Origin: Comamonadaceae bacterium | Lineage (GTDB): Bacteria; Pseudomonadota; Gammaproteobacteria; Burkholderiales; Burkholderiaceae_C | DNA: 48,160 bases | NCBI GenBank assembly: GCA_013823485.1 | Contig: PNMF01000008.1 | Coordinates: 1 to 48,160 of the forward strand | Reading direction: 5' to 3' | Shown: in pieces, positions 1 through 8,812 of the stretch | Numbering within the stretch: the first letter of the stretch is position 1 | Layout of the letters: each line of letters begins with the position of its first letter | The notes under the pieces: model-generated | Seen by the model: the letters and a program-made list of their open reading frames with translations, nothing else | Database searches by the model: none | Told to the model about the DNA's origin: nothing | Made by a program: the position numbers and the translations under genes

Positions 1-97
1 CCACTGCGGGGGGTGTTGTGGCCCGAAGGAGCCGTGAAGAACCGCCAGATCTTTTTATAAACATAATATACATCGTGGAATATCAAGGTATCTGCAA

Positions 98-119
98 AAC
101 CCGCCATCGCTGGCGGGTT
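98..119 (-). terminator. Rho-independent-like terminator after tctBA
   Basis: Perfect 9-bp inverted repeat (AACCCGCCA / TGGCGGGTT) around a 4-nt loop. Read on the minus strand, it lies just beyond the tctA stop and is followed by a short T run. The remaining bases 1-97 are AT-richer and hold no gene that I can recognise. Confidence 0.6.
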
Positions 120-154
120 CCACTTGGCTCAGACCAAGCCCGTGTCGGTGCCGA

Positions 155-1666
155 TCAGTCTTCCACGAACGCTTCTTCGCGTTTCTTCTTGATCGATGGC
201 AGCAGCACGATGGCCAGCAGCACCAGCGCCGCCACCAGCAGCGAGGCCGAGATCGGCCGGGTGACGAACACGCTCCAGTCGCCGCGCGAAATCAGCAGCG
301 CACGGCGCAGGTACTCTTCCATCATCGGACCGAGGATGAAGCCCAGCAGCAACGGCGCCGGTTCGCAGCCCAGCTTGATGAAGCCATAGCCGATGAGACC
401 GAACAGCGCCACCATCCAGATGTCGAAGTTGTTGTTGTTGGTCGAGTACACGCCGATGGCGCAGAACAGGATGATGGCCGGGAACAGCCAGCGATAAGGC
501 ACGGTCAGCAGCTTGATCCAGATGCCGATCAGGGGCAGGTTCAGGATCACCAGCATGGCGTTGCCGATCCACATCGAGGCGATCAGGCCCCAGAACAGCT
601 CGGGGTTGCTGCTCATCACCTGCGGGCCAGGCTGGATGTTGTGGATGGTCATCGCGCCCACCATCAACGCCATCACGGCGTTGGGCGGGATGCCCAGCGT
701 CAGCAGCGGGATGAAGGAGGTCTGCGAGCCGGCGTTGTTGGCCGACTCGGGCGCGGCCACGCCGCGGATGTTGCCCTGGCCGAAAGGCACCTCACCCGGC
801 TTGAGCTTGGTCTTTTTCTCGATGGTGTAGGCCGCAAAAGAGGACAGCAGTGCGCCACCACCCGGCAGGATGCCCAGCACCGCGCCCAGCGACGTGCCCC
901 GGATGACCGCCGGCAGCATGTTCTTGAAATCGGCCGCCGTCGGCATGATGCCGGTCACCTTGCCGGTGAACACTTCCCGCTTCTCCTCGGAGTGCGAGAG
1001 GTTGCTGATGATCTCGCCGTAGCCGAACACACCCATGGCGATCACCACAAAGTTGATGCCGTCGGTGAGCTCGGGAATGTCGAAGGTGTAGCGGGCTACC
1101 CCGGAGTTGACGTCGGTACCCACCAGGCCGACCAGCAGGCCCAGCACGATCATGGCCAGCGCCTTGACCAGCGAGCCCGAGGCCAGCACCACGGCACCGA
1201 TCAGGCCCAGCACCATCAACGCAAAGTACTCCGACGGCCCGAAGCTCAGGGCCACCTCGGTCAGCGGCGGCGCGAAAGCGGCCAGCACCAGGGTGCCCAC
1301 ACAACCGGCAAAGAAGGAACCCAGACCGGCGGCGGCCAGCGCGGGGCCAGCCCTGCCCTTGCGCGCCATCTGGTAACCGTCGATCACGGTGACCACCGAA
1401 GACGATTCACCCGGCAGGTTGACCAGGATGGCGGTGGTCGAACCACCGTACTGCGCACCGTAGTAGATGCCGGCCAGCATGATGAGCGCCGACACCGGCT
1501 CCAGGCCATAGGTGGCCGGCAGCAGCATCGCAATGGTGGCCAGCGGGCCGATGCCGGGCAGCACGCCGATCAGCGTGCCCAGAAGGCAGCCGACAAACGC
1601 ATAAATCAGGTTCTGGAAGGTGAACGCGACACCGAATCCCAGCGACAGGTTGTTGATCAGGTCCAT
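155..1666 (-). CDS. tctA: Tripartite tricarboxylate transporter large permease TctA
   Basis: 503 aa, the usual length for TctA, the roughly 12-helix inner-membrane permease of secondary transporters that take up citrate-like or other carboxylates delivered by a periplasmic TctC binding protein. The sequence is hydrophobic throughout. It has the family's duplicated Gly/Pro loop: GVLPGIGPLATIAMLLP at about residues 34-50 and GILPGGGALLSSF near 265. The ATG is preceded by GGAGA. It lies 16 bp downstream of tctB in the same direction, so the two are co-transcribed. No tctC lies beside them, so the substrate cannot be predicted. The C-terminal tail is charged (KKKREEAFVED). Confidence 0.95.
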   Translation of the reverse strand: MDLINNLSLGFGVAFTFQNLIYAFVGCLLGTLIGVLPGIGPLATIAMLLPATYGLEPVSALIMLAGIYYGAQYGGSTTAILVNLPGESSSVVTVIDGYQMARKGRAGPALAAAGLGSFFAGCVGTLVLAAFAPPLTEVALSFGPSEYFALMVLGLIGAVVLASGSLVKALAMIVLGLLVGLVGTDVNSGVARYTFDIPELTDGINFVVIAMGVFGYGEIISNLSHSEEKREVFTGKVTGIMPTAADFKNMLPAVIRGTSLGAVLGILPGGGALLSSFAAYTIEKKTKLKPGEVPFGQGNIRGVAAPESANNAGSQTSFIPLLTLGIPPNAVMALMVGAMTIHNIQPGPQVMSSNPELFWGLIASMWIGNAMLVILNLPLIGIWIKLLTVPYRWLFPAIILFCAIGVYSTNNNNFDIWMVALFGLIGYGFIKLGCEPAPLLLGFILGPMMEEYLRRALLISRGDWSVFVTRPISASLLVAALVLLAIVLLPSIKKKREEAFVED

Positions 1667-1682
1667 GGCAGGTATCTCCGGG

Positions 1683-2171
1683 TCAGGCGGTCAGGAAGGC
1701 AGGCCACACCGGGAACTGCAGTTTGAGCATGTAGACGAATGCACCGTAGCTGCCCACGGCCAGCACCGTGGCCAGCACCAGCGACTGCTTGATGCTGCCG
1801 CCCGCCTGCGCGAAGCCGGCCACGATCACCAGGGCATACAGCGCCACGATCAGGCCGAAAGCCGGGATGCCGAGCGCCGGCACGCCCACCAGCAGCGCAC
1901 CGAACAGCAGGTTGGCGCCCAGCACGAAGCACAGGGGCCGCCAGGCGATCGCGCCCACCGGATCGCCGTCTGCCCCGCCCTTGCGGAACGACTGGATGGT
2001 GACGATGACGCCCAGGCCAGCCAGCAGGATGCCCAGCATCATCGGGAAGTAACCCGGGCCCATGCGGGCAGCGGTGCCGACATCGAATTCGCGTGCGCCG
2101 AGCGCAAAGGCGGCACCCACGATGGTGAACATCAATCCGGACAGGAAATCTTTTTGACTGGCTAACTTCAC
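1683..2171 (-). CDS. tctB: Tripartite tricarboxylate transporter small permease TctB
   Basis: 162 aa with four to five hydrophobic segments, matching the small membrane subunit TctB that pairs with TctA. The motif R-x-G-P-G-Y-F-P-M (ARMGPGYFPMML, about residues 34-45) is characteristic of the family. It starts at GTG with a strong GAGGAGA ribosome-binding site a few bases upstream, and precedes tctA in the usual TctB-TctA order. As is common for solitary pairs, the substrate-binding TctC gene is absent here and is probably encoded elsewhere. Confidence 0.93.
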   Translation of the reverse strand: MKLASQKDFLSGLMFTIVGAAFALGAREFDVGTAARMGPGYFPMMLGILLAGLGVIVTIQSFRKGGADGDPVGAIAWRPLCFVLGANLLFGALLVGVPALGIPAFGLIVALYALVIVAGFAQAGGSIKQSLVLATVLAVGSYGAFVYMLKLQFPVWPAFLTA

Positions 2172-2253
2172 GACGTCTCCTCAGGTGGAAGGTGGCCGGG
2201 ATTGTCCGGTCTGCGCAACACCGGGGGAATGTGGGTTACACCTACGGAGCCGG

Positions 2254-2946
2254 TCACCAGGTGCCGCGCGGCTGCCGGGCCCGGACGAAGGCCGCGATGA
2301 TGCCGGCCGCCTCGGCCCGATTGGCCCGGTGCGCAAAGTCGATCGCGGTCAGGCCCAGCTGGTTCTTGATCAGCGGGTCAGCGCCCTCTTCCAGCAACAG
2401 CTTGACCACGGTGGTGTTGCCGTAGTGGGCGGCCATCATGAGCGGGGTCGATCCGTTGGGCGATTCGGCGTCGATGTAGGCATGGTGCTCCAGCAGCAGC
2501 CGGGTCACGTCGGGCGCCGAGGGGCCGGGGAAGGTGGCGGCGTAGTGCAGCGGCGTCCAGCCCGGTTTGTTGACCTCGGCACCGCGTTCGATGAGGCGCC
2601 GTGCCAGGTCCAGCCGGCCCTTGATGGCCGCGATCATCAGCGGCGTCTCGCCCGAACCGGAGCGGGATTCCACCTGCACCTGGGGCTGAGCGATCAGGTA
2701 GCCCGCCACCGCCCAGGCATCGGCCCGCAGGGCCAGCAGCAGCCCGTGGTCACCCTGGGCATCCAGGGTGTTGAGGTCAAAACCGCGCCGCGCCAGGGCC
2801 TGGAGCTTCTCCACATCGTTGCGCTTGATGGCGGTGAAAAAGTCCTCGAACGAATTGGCCAGGGCCAGGCCTGGGCCGAGCGCAGCGACCAGAACTGCTG
2901 CGGTGGAACCCAAGAACATTCGTTTCAAAACATCAGGTTTTTCCAT
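2254..2946 (-). CDS. Exported ankyrin-repeat protein
   Basis: 230 aa from the ATG at 2946 (MEKPDVLKRMFLG...), chosen because it gives a clean signal peptide ending near ...GLALA|NS and starts just after the tatD stop. The mature part carries about five ankyrin repeats with the usual G-x-TPL core (GETPLMIAAIKGRLDLARRL, GWTPLHYAA, GSTPLMMAAHYGN, GLTAIDFAH). It is probably a periplasmic protein-binding scaffold; the partner is unknown. It lies 25 bp downstream of tatD, at the end of the mltG-tmk-holB-pilZ-tatD block, a position in which Burkholderiales commonly have an ankyrin gene. A longer in-frame extension to 3030 would overlap tatD and is rejected. Confidence 0.88.
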   Translation of the reverse strand: MEKPDVLKRMFLGSTAAVLVAALGPGLALANSFEDFFTAIKRNDVEKLQALARRGFDLNTLDAQGDHGLLLALRADAWAVAGYLIAQPQVQVESRSGSGETPLMIAAIKGRLDLARRLIERGAEVNKPGWTPLHYAATFPGPSAPDVTRLLLEHHAYIDAESPNGSTPLMMAAHYGNTTVVKLLLEEGADPLIKNQLGLTAIDFAHRANRAEAAGIIAAFVRARQPRGTW

Positions 2947-2971
2947 GAACTTGAAGCAATGCTTGAGATTT

Positions 2972-3778
2972 TCAGGCCGGTGAGACCCGGTTGAACAGGC
3001 GCCAGAAATTGGTCCGGGTGGCATCGGCAATTGCCTCCACCGACAGGCCGCGGATCTCGGCCAGCTGCCGGGCCACCCACGGCACCAGGGCGGGCGTGTT
3101 CGTCTTGCCCCTGTGGGGGACCGGTGCCAGATAAGGGCTGTCGGTCTCGATCAAGAGCCGGTCCAGCGGCACAAAACGGGCCACGTCGCGCAGATCGGCC
3201 GCGTTGCGGAAGGTCAGGATGCCCGAGAGCGAGATGTAGAAACCCAGATCGAGTGCAGCGCGGGCCACGGCCTCGGTTTCGGTGAAGCAGTGGAAGACCC
3301 CCCGGGCCACCGGTTCGCCGGCAGGTGCCGATGCGAATCCGCCCTGCTCCCGCAGGATGGCCAGGGTGTCGTCCGACGCGGCCCGGGTGTGGATCACCAG
3401 CGGCAGATCGGTCTGGCGCGCAGCCCGGATGTGGGTGCGGAAGCGTTCCCGCTGCCATTCCATGTCGGCCACGCTGCGGCCTTCCAGCCGGTAGTAGTCG
3501 AGCCCGGTTTCCCCGATGCCCACCACCCGGGAGCGGGCCGCGCCCGCCAGCAGGTCGTCCAGGGTCGGTTCGCGGACACCCTCGTTGTCCGGGTGCACGC
3601 CCACCGTGGCCCACAGCTGCGGATGACGGGTCAGGGCATGGACCGCGTCGAACTCTTCCAGGGTGGTGCAGATGCACAGGGCCTGGCCGACGTCGGCATC
3701 GGCCATGGACTGCAGGATGTCGGGCAGGCGCTCCTGAAGCTCGGGAAAGCTCAGATGGCAGTGGGAGTCGATGAACAT
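2972..3778 (-). CDS. tatD: TatD-family metal-dependent hydrolase/DNase
   Basis: 268 aa from the ATG at 3778 (MFIDSHCHLSFPE). An in-frame ATG eight codons upstream exists, but the family normally begins directly at the H-x-H strand. TIM-barrel hydrolase: the metal-binding HCH at residues 6-8, GIGETGLDYY carrying the bridging Glu, the IHTRA His motif, FHCFTE, and ETDSPYLAP near the C-terminus with the metal-binding Asp. TatD enzymes are 3'-5' exonucleases or DNases with one or two divalent metals. It sits after pilZ, as in many proteobacteria. Confidence 0.95.
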   Translation of the reverse strand: MFIDSHCHLSFPELQERLPDILQSMADADVGQALCICTTLEEFDAVHALTRHPQLWATVGVHPDNEGVREPTLDDLLAGAARSRVVGIGETGLDYYRLEGRSVADMEWQRERFRTHIRAARQTDLPLVIHTRAASDDTLAILREQGGFASAPAGEPVARGVFHCFTETEAVARAALDLGFYISLSGILTFRNAADLRDVARFVPLDRLLIETDSPYLAPVPHRGKTNTPALVPWVARQLAEIRGLSVEAIADATRTNFWRLFNRVSPA

Positions 3779-3840
3779 GTCGGTTCGCCAAAATGAAGAC
3801 ACCGCCCGAGGCGGTGTCGCGCAAAACAGCCGGGGCCGGG

Positions 3841-4206
3841 TCAGATGGTCTGGGTGGCCCGGTCCGATCCGATGGAGGTGCCCAGAATTTCCTCGATCTT
3901 GAGCTTGAGCTGGCGGGACTTGTCGTCGGCCGGGAACCGGATGCCGACGCCCTGGGTGCGGCCACCCTGCGCCTTGGCCGGCGTGACCCAGGCCACCTTG
4001 CCGGCAACCGGGTAGCGTTGCGGGTCGTCCGGCAGGCTCAGAAGAACATACACATCGTCCCCCAGCTTGTAATCCCTGGCGGAGGGAATGAAGATCCCGC
4101 CGTCGGCAAACAAGGGAATGTAGGCCGCATACAAGGCAGCCTTTTCCTTGATGGAGAGCTGGATCACGCTCGGCCGGGCGGCCGATGAAGACGGGGTGGT
4201 GCTCAT
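3841..4206 (-). CDS. pilZ: PilZ-domain protein (type IV pilus type)
   Basis: 121 aa, with position between holB and tatD typical of the original PilZ of type IV pili. The domain covers residues 17-112, with the conserved GGIFIPSARDYKLGDDVYVLL and GVGIRFP strands. The N-terminal RxxxR c-di-GMP-binding motif is missing, as in the PilZ orthologues that act by protein-protein contacts with PilB/FimX-like partners. It is read from the ATG 31 bp after the holB stop. The role in pilus biogenesis is inferred from family and context. Confidence 0.88.
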   Translation of the reverse strand: MSTTPSSSAARPSVIQLSIKEKAALYAAYIPLFADGGIFIPSARDYKLGDDVYVLLSLPDDPQRYPVAGKVAWVTPAKAQGGRTQGVGIRFPADDKSRQLKLKIEEILGTSIGSDRATQTI

Positions 4207-4237
4207 GGCGCGCAGTGTAGCGGGAACCGTCCGTGGC

Positions 4238-5293
4238 TCATACCGTTGCCGACCTGGATGGCCGGCCCCGCCCTGCTCCGCTGGTGGCCCGGAGCAACAC
4301 CTGGCGGGCCCTGGCGGCCCAGGCTTCCTGCATCAGTCCGGCATTGAACGGATGCTCCACGGTGCGGGCGGCCGCCATGAGTTCGGACGACCAGTTGGCC
4401 AGCGCGCGCCAGGTGGGCGGGGCCGGCAGGTCGTCGGGCTCGAAGAAGCGGGGCGCCGCCCCGGCGGCCAGCGACATCAGGTCGTGGCACAGCTTCTGCA
4501 GGGCATCCAGCTGACGCGAAGGCCCCCAATCGGCCAGCGCCGACCAATCCCCACGGGCCACCGCCCGGGGCACCGACCGCCACGCCGCTTCGGTCAGGCC
4601 GAGCGACGCCCAGGCGAGCGCGTCGTCGGGTCGTCCGCCGGCGGCCTTCCACCAGGTTCGGGCCACACCCGGGCTGGCGCCAGTGCCGGCCTGCGCAAGC
4701 AGCCATTGCAGCGCCTCCTCCTCGTCGGGCCACGCCAGGGCATGGCTCTGGCAACGGCTCCTGACGGTGGGCAGCAGCTGGTCGGCCGCTTCGGTGGCCA
4801 GCAGGAATCGCAGGTCGCCGGCCGGTTCTTCCAGCGTCTTGAGCAGGGCGTTGGCGGATTCGGTGTTCAGGCGGTCGGCCGGGAACACCAGCACGGCCTT
4901 GGTGCGCCCCCGCGATCGGGTGGTCTGGCCGAATCCGACGGCATCGCGGGCGGCGTCGACGCGGATCCAGCGGCTGGGTTTGCGCTTTTTGTCGTCGAGT
5001 TCCTTCTGGGTGGACTCGTCCAGCGGCCAGCCATGTTCCAGGCACAGGGTCTCGGGCATGAGCACCCGCAGGTCGGCGTGGGTGCGGACATCGACTGCGT
5101 GGCAGCTGCCACAGGTGCCGCAGGCGCCGGCCGGCCCGGGTGTTTCGCAGAGCCAGGCCCTGATCAGCGCCAGGCCCAGTTCGTACTGCCCCAGCCCGCT
5201 GGGCCCGGTCAGCAGCAGCGCATGGCCGCGCTGGGTCAGCAGCACCTCCAGCTGGCGCTGCAGCCAGGGCGGCAGAGGGCGCGACGCGCTCAT
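4238..5293 (-). CDS. holB: DNA polymerase III subunit delta' (HolB)
   Basis: 351 aa clamp-loader subunit. The start is the ATG at 5293, which overlaps the tmk stop by four bases (ATGA), indicating translational coupling. It has a degenerate P-loop ([11 protein letters not shown], no Lys), as expected for the non-ATPase delta' subunit. A four-cysteine zinc module (C-x9-CGTCGSC) lies near residue 50. The conserved [20 protein letters not shown] sensor region follows, and then the C-terminal helical domain. An open frame continues upstream to 5665, but only as a shadow of tmk. Confidence 0.93.
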   Translation of the reverse strand: MSASRPLPPWLQRQLEVLLTQRGHALLLTGPSGLGQYELGLALIRAWLCETPGPAGACGTCGSCHAVDVRTHADLRVLMPETLCLEHGWPLDESTQKELDDKKRKPSRWIRVDAARDAVGFGQTTRSRGRTKAVLVFPADRLNTESANALLKTLEEPAGDLRFLLATEAADQLLPTVRSRCQSHALAWPDEEEALQWLLAQAGTGASPGVARTWWKAAGGRPDDALAWASLGLTEAAWRSVPRAVARGDWSALADWGPSRQLDALQKLCHDLMSLAAGAAPRFFEPDDLPAPPTWRALANWSSELMAAARTVEHPFNAGLMQEAWAARARQVLLRATSGAGRGRPSRSATV

Positions 5294-5937
5294 GCGGCCA
5301 CCCGGGGAAGCCAGCCGCGCGCCACCAGGGCCTCGCGCACCTGGACGGCCACCCGCTCGACCGGCTGGTGGGCGTCGATGCGGACAAAACGGCCGGCAGC
5401 GGCCCGGGCGCGGGCGGCGTACCCGGCCGACACCTGCTCGAAGAAGGCCTGGGGCTGGGCCTCGAAGCGGTCCGGCACGCGCGCCGCGACCAGGCGGGTG
5501 GCGGCCACCTCGGGGGGCAGGTCGAACCACAGCGTCATGTCCGGCTGGCGAAGCGAGTCGTCCGGACGCGCCTGCACCCAGGCCTCCAGCAGCGACAGCA
5601 CCTGGAGGTCGAATCCCCGGCCGTGGCCCTGGTAGGCAAAGGTGGCGTCGGTGAAGCGGTCGCACAGCACCACCTCGCCGGCGGCCAGCGCGGGCTCGAT
5701 CACCTGCTGCAGGTGGTCGCGACGGGCGGCGAACATCAGCAAGGCCTCGGTCAGGGGGTCCATGGGGTCGTTCAGGACCAGATCGCGCAGCTTTTCGGCC
5801 AGCGGCGTTCCGCCCGGCTCGCGGGTCAGGCGCACGGTGCGGCCCAGGGCGCGGAAGGCATCCGCCAGCGCGCCGATGTGGGTGGATTTGCCGGCACCGT
5901 CGATGCCTTCAAAGCTGATGAAAAGACCGTGCTGCAT
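5290..5937 (-). CDS. tmk: Thymidylate kinase
   Basis: 215 aa; phosphorylates dTMP to dTDP. It has the P-loop [11 protein letters not shown] at residues 9-19, the DR-x motif [16 protein letters not shown], the [17 protein letters not shown] lid/substrate region, and a C-terminal arginine-rich end. The length is normal. It lies between mltG (15 bp upstream) and holB (4-bp overlap), a gene order conserved from Escherichia to Burkholderia. Confidence 0.96.
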   Translation of the reverse strand: MQHGLFISFEGIDGAGKSTHIGALADAFRALGRTVRLTREPGGTPLAEKLRDLVLNDPMDPLTEALLMFAARRDHLQQVIEPALAAGEVVLCDRFTDATFAYQGHGRGFDLQVLSLLEAWVQARPDDSLRQPDMTLWFDLPPEVAATRLVAARVPDRFEAQPQAFFEQVSAGYAARARAAAGRFVRIDAHQPVERVAVQVREALVARGWLPRVAA

Positions 5938-5952
5938 CGGGGCGAGGCGGGT

Positions 5953-6951
5953 TCAGCGGTTGAGGATGAAGCGGCGCACGGCGGCGTTGTGCTCGTCCAG
6001 CGTGGCGCTGAACTGGCTGGAGCCGTCGCCCCGCGCCACGAAGTACAGCGCCGCAGTGGCCTTGGGCTGCACCGCCGCCAGCAGCGAGGCCTGTCCGGGC
6101 AGCGCGATGGGTGTGGGCGGCAGGCCGGCCCGCGTGTAGGTGTTGTAGGGGCCATCGGTGTCCAGGTGGACGCGGCGGAGGTTGCCGTCGAAGCGCTCGC
6201 CCAGGCCGTAGATGATGGTGGGGTCGGTCTGCAGGCGCATGCCGATGCGCAGCCGGTTGCTGAACACGCCGGCGATTTCGGGCCGGTCGCTGGCCAGCCC
6301 GGTTTCCTTCTCGACGATGCTGGCCAGGATCAACGCGTCCTCGGGTGATTTCAGGGGGGAGTCCGGCGCCTTCTGCGCCCATGCCCGGGCCAGCTGCGTG
6401 TCCATGGCCGCCGCGGCCTGCCGCAGCACGCTGGAGGCCGGTGCCTTGCGGGGCACCCGGTAGGTGTCGGGGAAAAAACGGCCCTCGGGGTGAACGCCGG
6501 GTCGGCCGATGAGCTGCATGACCTGGGCGTCGGTCAGGCCCTGGAAGTCGGGCGTCAGGTCGGGCTGCCGGCGCAGCGCGTCAAGCGCCTGGCGGAAGGT
6601 CCAGCCCTCGATGATCTGCACGCTGAACAAGGCCTGCTCGCCGCTGACCAGACGCTGCAGCAGCGTCCGCGGGGTGGTGCCCTCCGGCACTTCGTAGATG
6701 CCCGCCTTGATGTCCTGCGCCTGTCCGGACAGGCGGAACCAGGCTTCGAGCAGCGGCGCCGGCAACTGCACCCCGCCCCGGCTCAACCGCTGCGCCACGC
6801 CCCGTGCCGAAGAGCCCGGCGGCACCTCGACCAGCAAGGGCACCTCGCTGCTCAGCGGCAGGGGGCGCTCCAGCCACCACAGGCCGGCGCCGCCAGCGGC
6901 CACCGTGAGCAGCAGACCGAGCAGAAACAGGCGCTTGAGGAGTCTGAACAC
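5953..6951 (-). CDS. mltG: Endolytic murein transglycosylase MltG (YceG-like)
   Basis: 332 aa from a GTG at 6951 (VFRLLKRLFLLGLLL...), which gives the usual short cytoplasmic tip and one N-terminal membrane anchor (about residues 7-25). The open frame runs upstream to 7083 but would then overlap the divergent ygfZ start, and its product there is unlike the family. LysM-like subdomain, then the YceG catalytic domain with ILASIVEKETG (catalytic Glu) and NTYTRAGLPPTPIALPG. The enzyme cuts nascent glycan strands at the inner membrane and sets their length. No good ribosome-binding site is visible, so the exact start is the uncertain point. Confidence 0.9.
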   Translation of the reverse strand: MFRLLKRLFLLGLLLTVAAGGAGLWWLERPLPLSSEVPLLVEVPPGSSARGVAQRLSRGGVQLPAPLLEAWFRLSGQAQDIKAGIYEVPEGTTPRTLLQRLVSGEQALFSVQIIEGWTFRQALDALRRQPDLTPDFQGLTDAQVMQLIGRPGVHPEGRFFPDTYRVPRKAPASSVLRQAAAAMDTQLARAWAQKAPDSPLKSPEDALILASIVEKETGLASDRPEIAGVFSNRLRIGMRLQTDPTIIYGLGERFDGNLRRVHLDTDGPYNTYTRAGLPPTPIALPGQASLLAAVQPKATAALYFVARGDGSSQFSATLDEHNAAVRRFILNR

Positions 6952-7058
6952 AGGCAGGACGGCGACAGGGTGATGGGGCGGGCAGCGGGGCGCCCAGAGC
7001 GGCCGGCCATGATAATCGACCTCTTCCCGCCCCCTTCCGCTCCCCCTGCACCACCGCC

Positions 7059-7955
7059 ATGACCCTCCAAGGACGGACCCCACTCGATCACCTCGGCCTC
7101 ATCCGCGCCCAAGGTGAAGACTCCGCCAAGTTCCTGCACGGCCAGCTCACCCAGGACTTCGCCCTGCTCGGCCTGTCCGAGTCCCGGCTGGCGGCCTTCT
7201 GCTCGGCAAAGGGCCGCATGCAGGCCAGCTTCATCGGCTTCAAGCGGGCCCACGACGACATCCTGCTGGTCTGCTCGCGTGACCTGCTGGCAGCGACCCT
7301 CAAGCGCCTGTCGATGTTCGTGCTGCGTGCCAAGGTCCGGCTGACCGATGCCACGGCCGATTTCCAGCTGGTCGGCCTCACCGGTTCGGCCGTGCCCGCC
7401 GACCTGCCCGCGGCCCCTTGGACGCAGCTGCGCCAGGGCGACATCAGCACGGTGCGCCTGTACCCCGCCGAGGGAATGGGCCGGGCCTTGCAGGTGGCCC
7501 CTGCTGGCGTGCCGCTGCCCGAAGCCGCCCTGCTGGATGCCCACGCGTGGTCCTGGCTGGAGGTGCGCAGTGGCGTGGCCACCGTGAGCCAGCCGGTGTT
7601 CGAGGCTTTTGTCCCCCAGATGCTCAATTACGAGTCGGTGGGCGGGGTCAACTTCAAGAAGGGCTGCTACCCGGGCCAGGAGGTGGTGGCCCGCAGCCAG
7701 TTCCGGGGCACCCTCAAGCGGCGCGGTGCCGTGCTGCACGGCGACGGCCCGCTGGCCGCCGGAGACGAGGTGTTCCACGACAGTGATCCGTCACAGCCCT
7801 GCGGCCTGATCGCCCAGGCGGCACCCCACCCAGAGGGCGGTTTTGATGCCATTGCCTCGCTGCAGGTCAGCGCCATGGCCGGGGGGCAGTTGAGCGTCGG
7901 TGGCCGGCCGCTGCAGCTGCTGCCATTGCCTTACCCGTTGCTCGACGACATCTGA
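7059..7955 (+). CDS. ygfZ: Folate-binding protein YgfZ (Fe-S cluster assembly/repair)
   Basis: 298 aa GcvT-like protein with the diagnostic KGCYPGQEVVAR motif; the invariant Cys is residue 203. YgfZ (IBA57 type) helps maintain certain Fe-S enzymes such as MiaB and binds folate. The N-terminus FLHGQLTQDF and the SRLAAFCSAKGRM region match the family. It is transcribed divergently from mltG with about 107 bp between the starts, which must hold both promoters. The NRDE gene follows 11 bp after its stop. Confidence 0.93.
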   Translation: MTLQGRTPLDHLGLIRAQGEDSAKFLHGQLTQDFALLGLSESRLAAFCSAKGRMQASFIGFKRAHDDILLVCSRDLLAATLKRLSMFVLRAKVRLTDATADFQLVGLTGSAVPADLPAAPWTQLRQGDISTVRLYPAEGMGRALQVAPAGVPLPEAALLDAHAWSWLEVRSGVATVSQPVFEAFVPQMLNYESVGGVNFKKGCYPGQEVVARSQFRGTLKRRGAVLHGDGPLAAGDEVFHDSDPSQPCGLIAQAAPHPEGGFDAIASLQVSAMAGGQLSVGGRPLQLLPLPYPLLDDI

Positions 7956-7966
7956 ACGGCCGGCCC

Positions 7967-8812
7967 ATGTGCCTGATCGCGTTCGCCATCGGGCTGCGCC
8001 CCGACCTGCCGCTGTGGCTGGCGTCCAACCGCGACGAAGCCTTCGACCGGCCCACCGCCCCGCTGCACCGCTGGCGCTCGGACGGCGGTGTGGACATCGT
8101 GGGGGGGCGCGATCTGCTGGATGGCGGCACCTGGCTGGGCATCAGCCCGGCCGGGCGGGTCGCCTGGCTCACCAATGTGCGCCAGGCTGAGAGCGCGCGC
8201 GGCCAGCGCAGCCGGGGCGAACTGGTCACCCGCTGGCTGACGGGCCGGCACGACGCCGGCGGTTTTGCCGAGCAGGTGGAAGCCGATCAGTACGGCGGCT
8301 TCAATCTGGTGGTGGGTGATCTGCTGGCCGGTCAGTGGCACTGGATCGGAAACCGCAGCCCCGACCGCCCCCACGATCCCCAGACCCCTGCCCTGTTCCA
8401 CCGCCCGCTGGGGCCGGGCCTCTACGGGTTGTCGAATGCGAGCCTGGACACGCCCTGGCCCAAGATCCGGCGCCTGCGCCGGGCGCTGAAGGCGGCCATC
8501 ACACCGGCCCAGCCCGATCCCGATCACCCGGTGCTGCACGCGGCTCTCACCGACCATCTTCCGGCGCCCGACTGCGAACTGCCGCAAACCGGCGTGCCGG
8601 TGGCCGCGGAGCGGGCGCTGTCCAGCCCCTTTGTCCGGATGCCCGAGCGCGGCTACGGCACCCGCAGCAGCAGCGTCCTGCAGGTAAGGCGGCAAGGCCA
8701 CACCACCGTCGCCGAGCTGGACGAATGGCAGCACGACCCAGTTGTCGCCCTGCCGCTCATGGACCCGACCCGTCGCCGCCAGGAGCGGCTCGACCTGTTC
8801 AGAGCCGCCTGA
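7967..8812 (+). CDS. NRDE (TANGO2) family protein
   Basis: 281 aa beginning MCLIAFA, with the name-giving SNRDE motif at residues 20-24 and GGRDLLDGGTWLGIS shortly after, and VAWLTNVR. The Cys at position 2 followed by a beta-strand resembles an N-terminal-nucleophile hydrolase fold. The biochemical role of bacterial NRDE proteins is not established; the eukaryotic relative TANGO2 has been linked to heme and membrane homeostasis. Probably co-transcribed with ygfZ. Its 3' end overlaps the end of the convergent thioesterase-GNAT gene by 14 bp. Confidence 0.9.
   Translation: MCLIAFAIGLRPDLPLWLASNRDEAFDRPTAPLHRWRSDGGVDIVGGRDLLDGGTWLGISPAGRVAWLTNVRQAESARGQRSRGELVTRWLTGRHDAGGFAEQVEADQYGGFNLVVGDLLAGQWHWIGNRSPDRPHDPQTPALFHRPLGPGLYGLSNASLDTPWPKIRRLRRALKAAITPAQPDPDHPVLHAALTDHLPAPDCELPQTGVPVAAERALSSPFVRMPERGYGTRSSSVLQVRRQGHTTVAELDEWQHDPVVALPLMDPTRRRQERLDLFRAA

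Noticed and set aside
6952-7083. N-terminal extension of MltG up to 7083
   Set aside because: It would overlap the divergent ygfZ start and its Arg/Trp/Pro-rich sequence does not match the family; the membrane anchor begins after the GTG at 6951.
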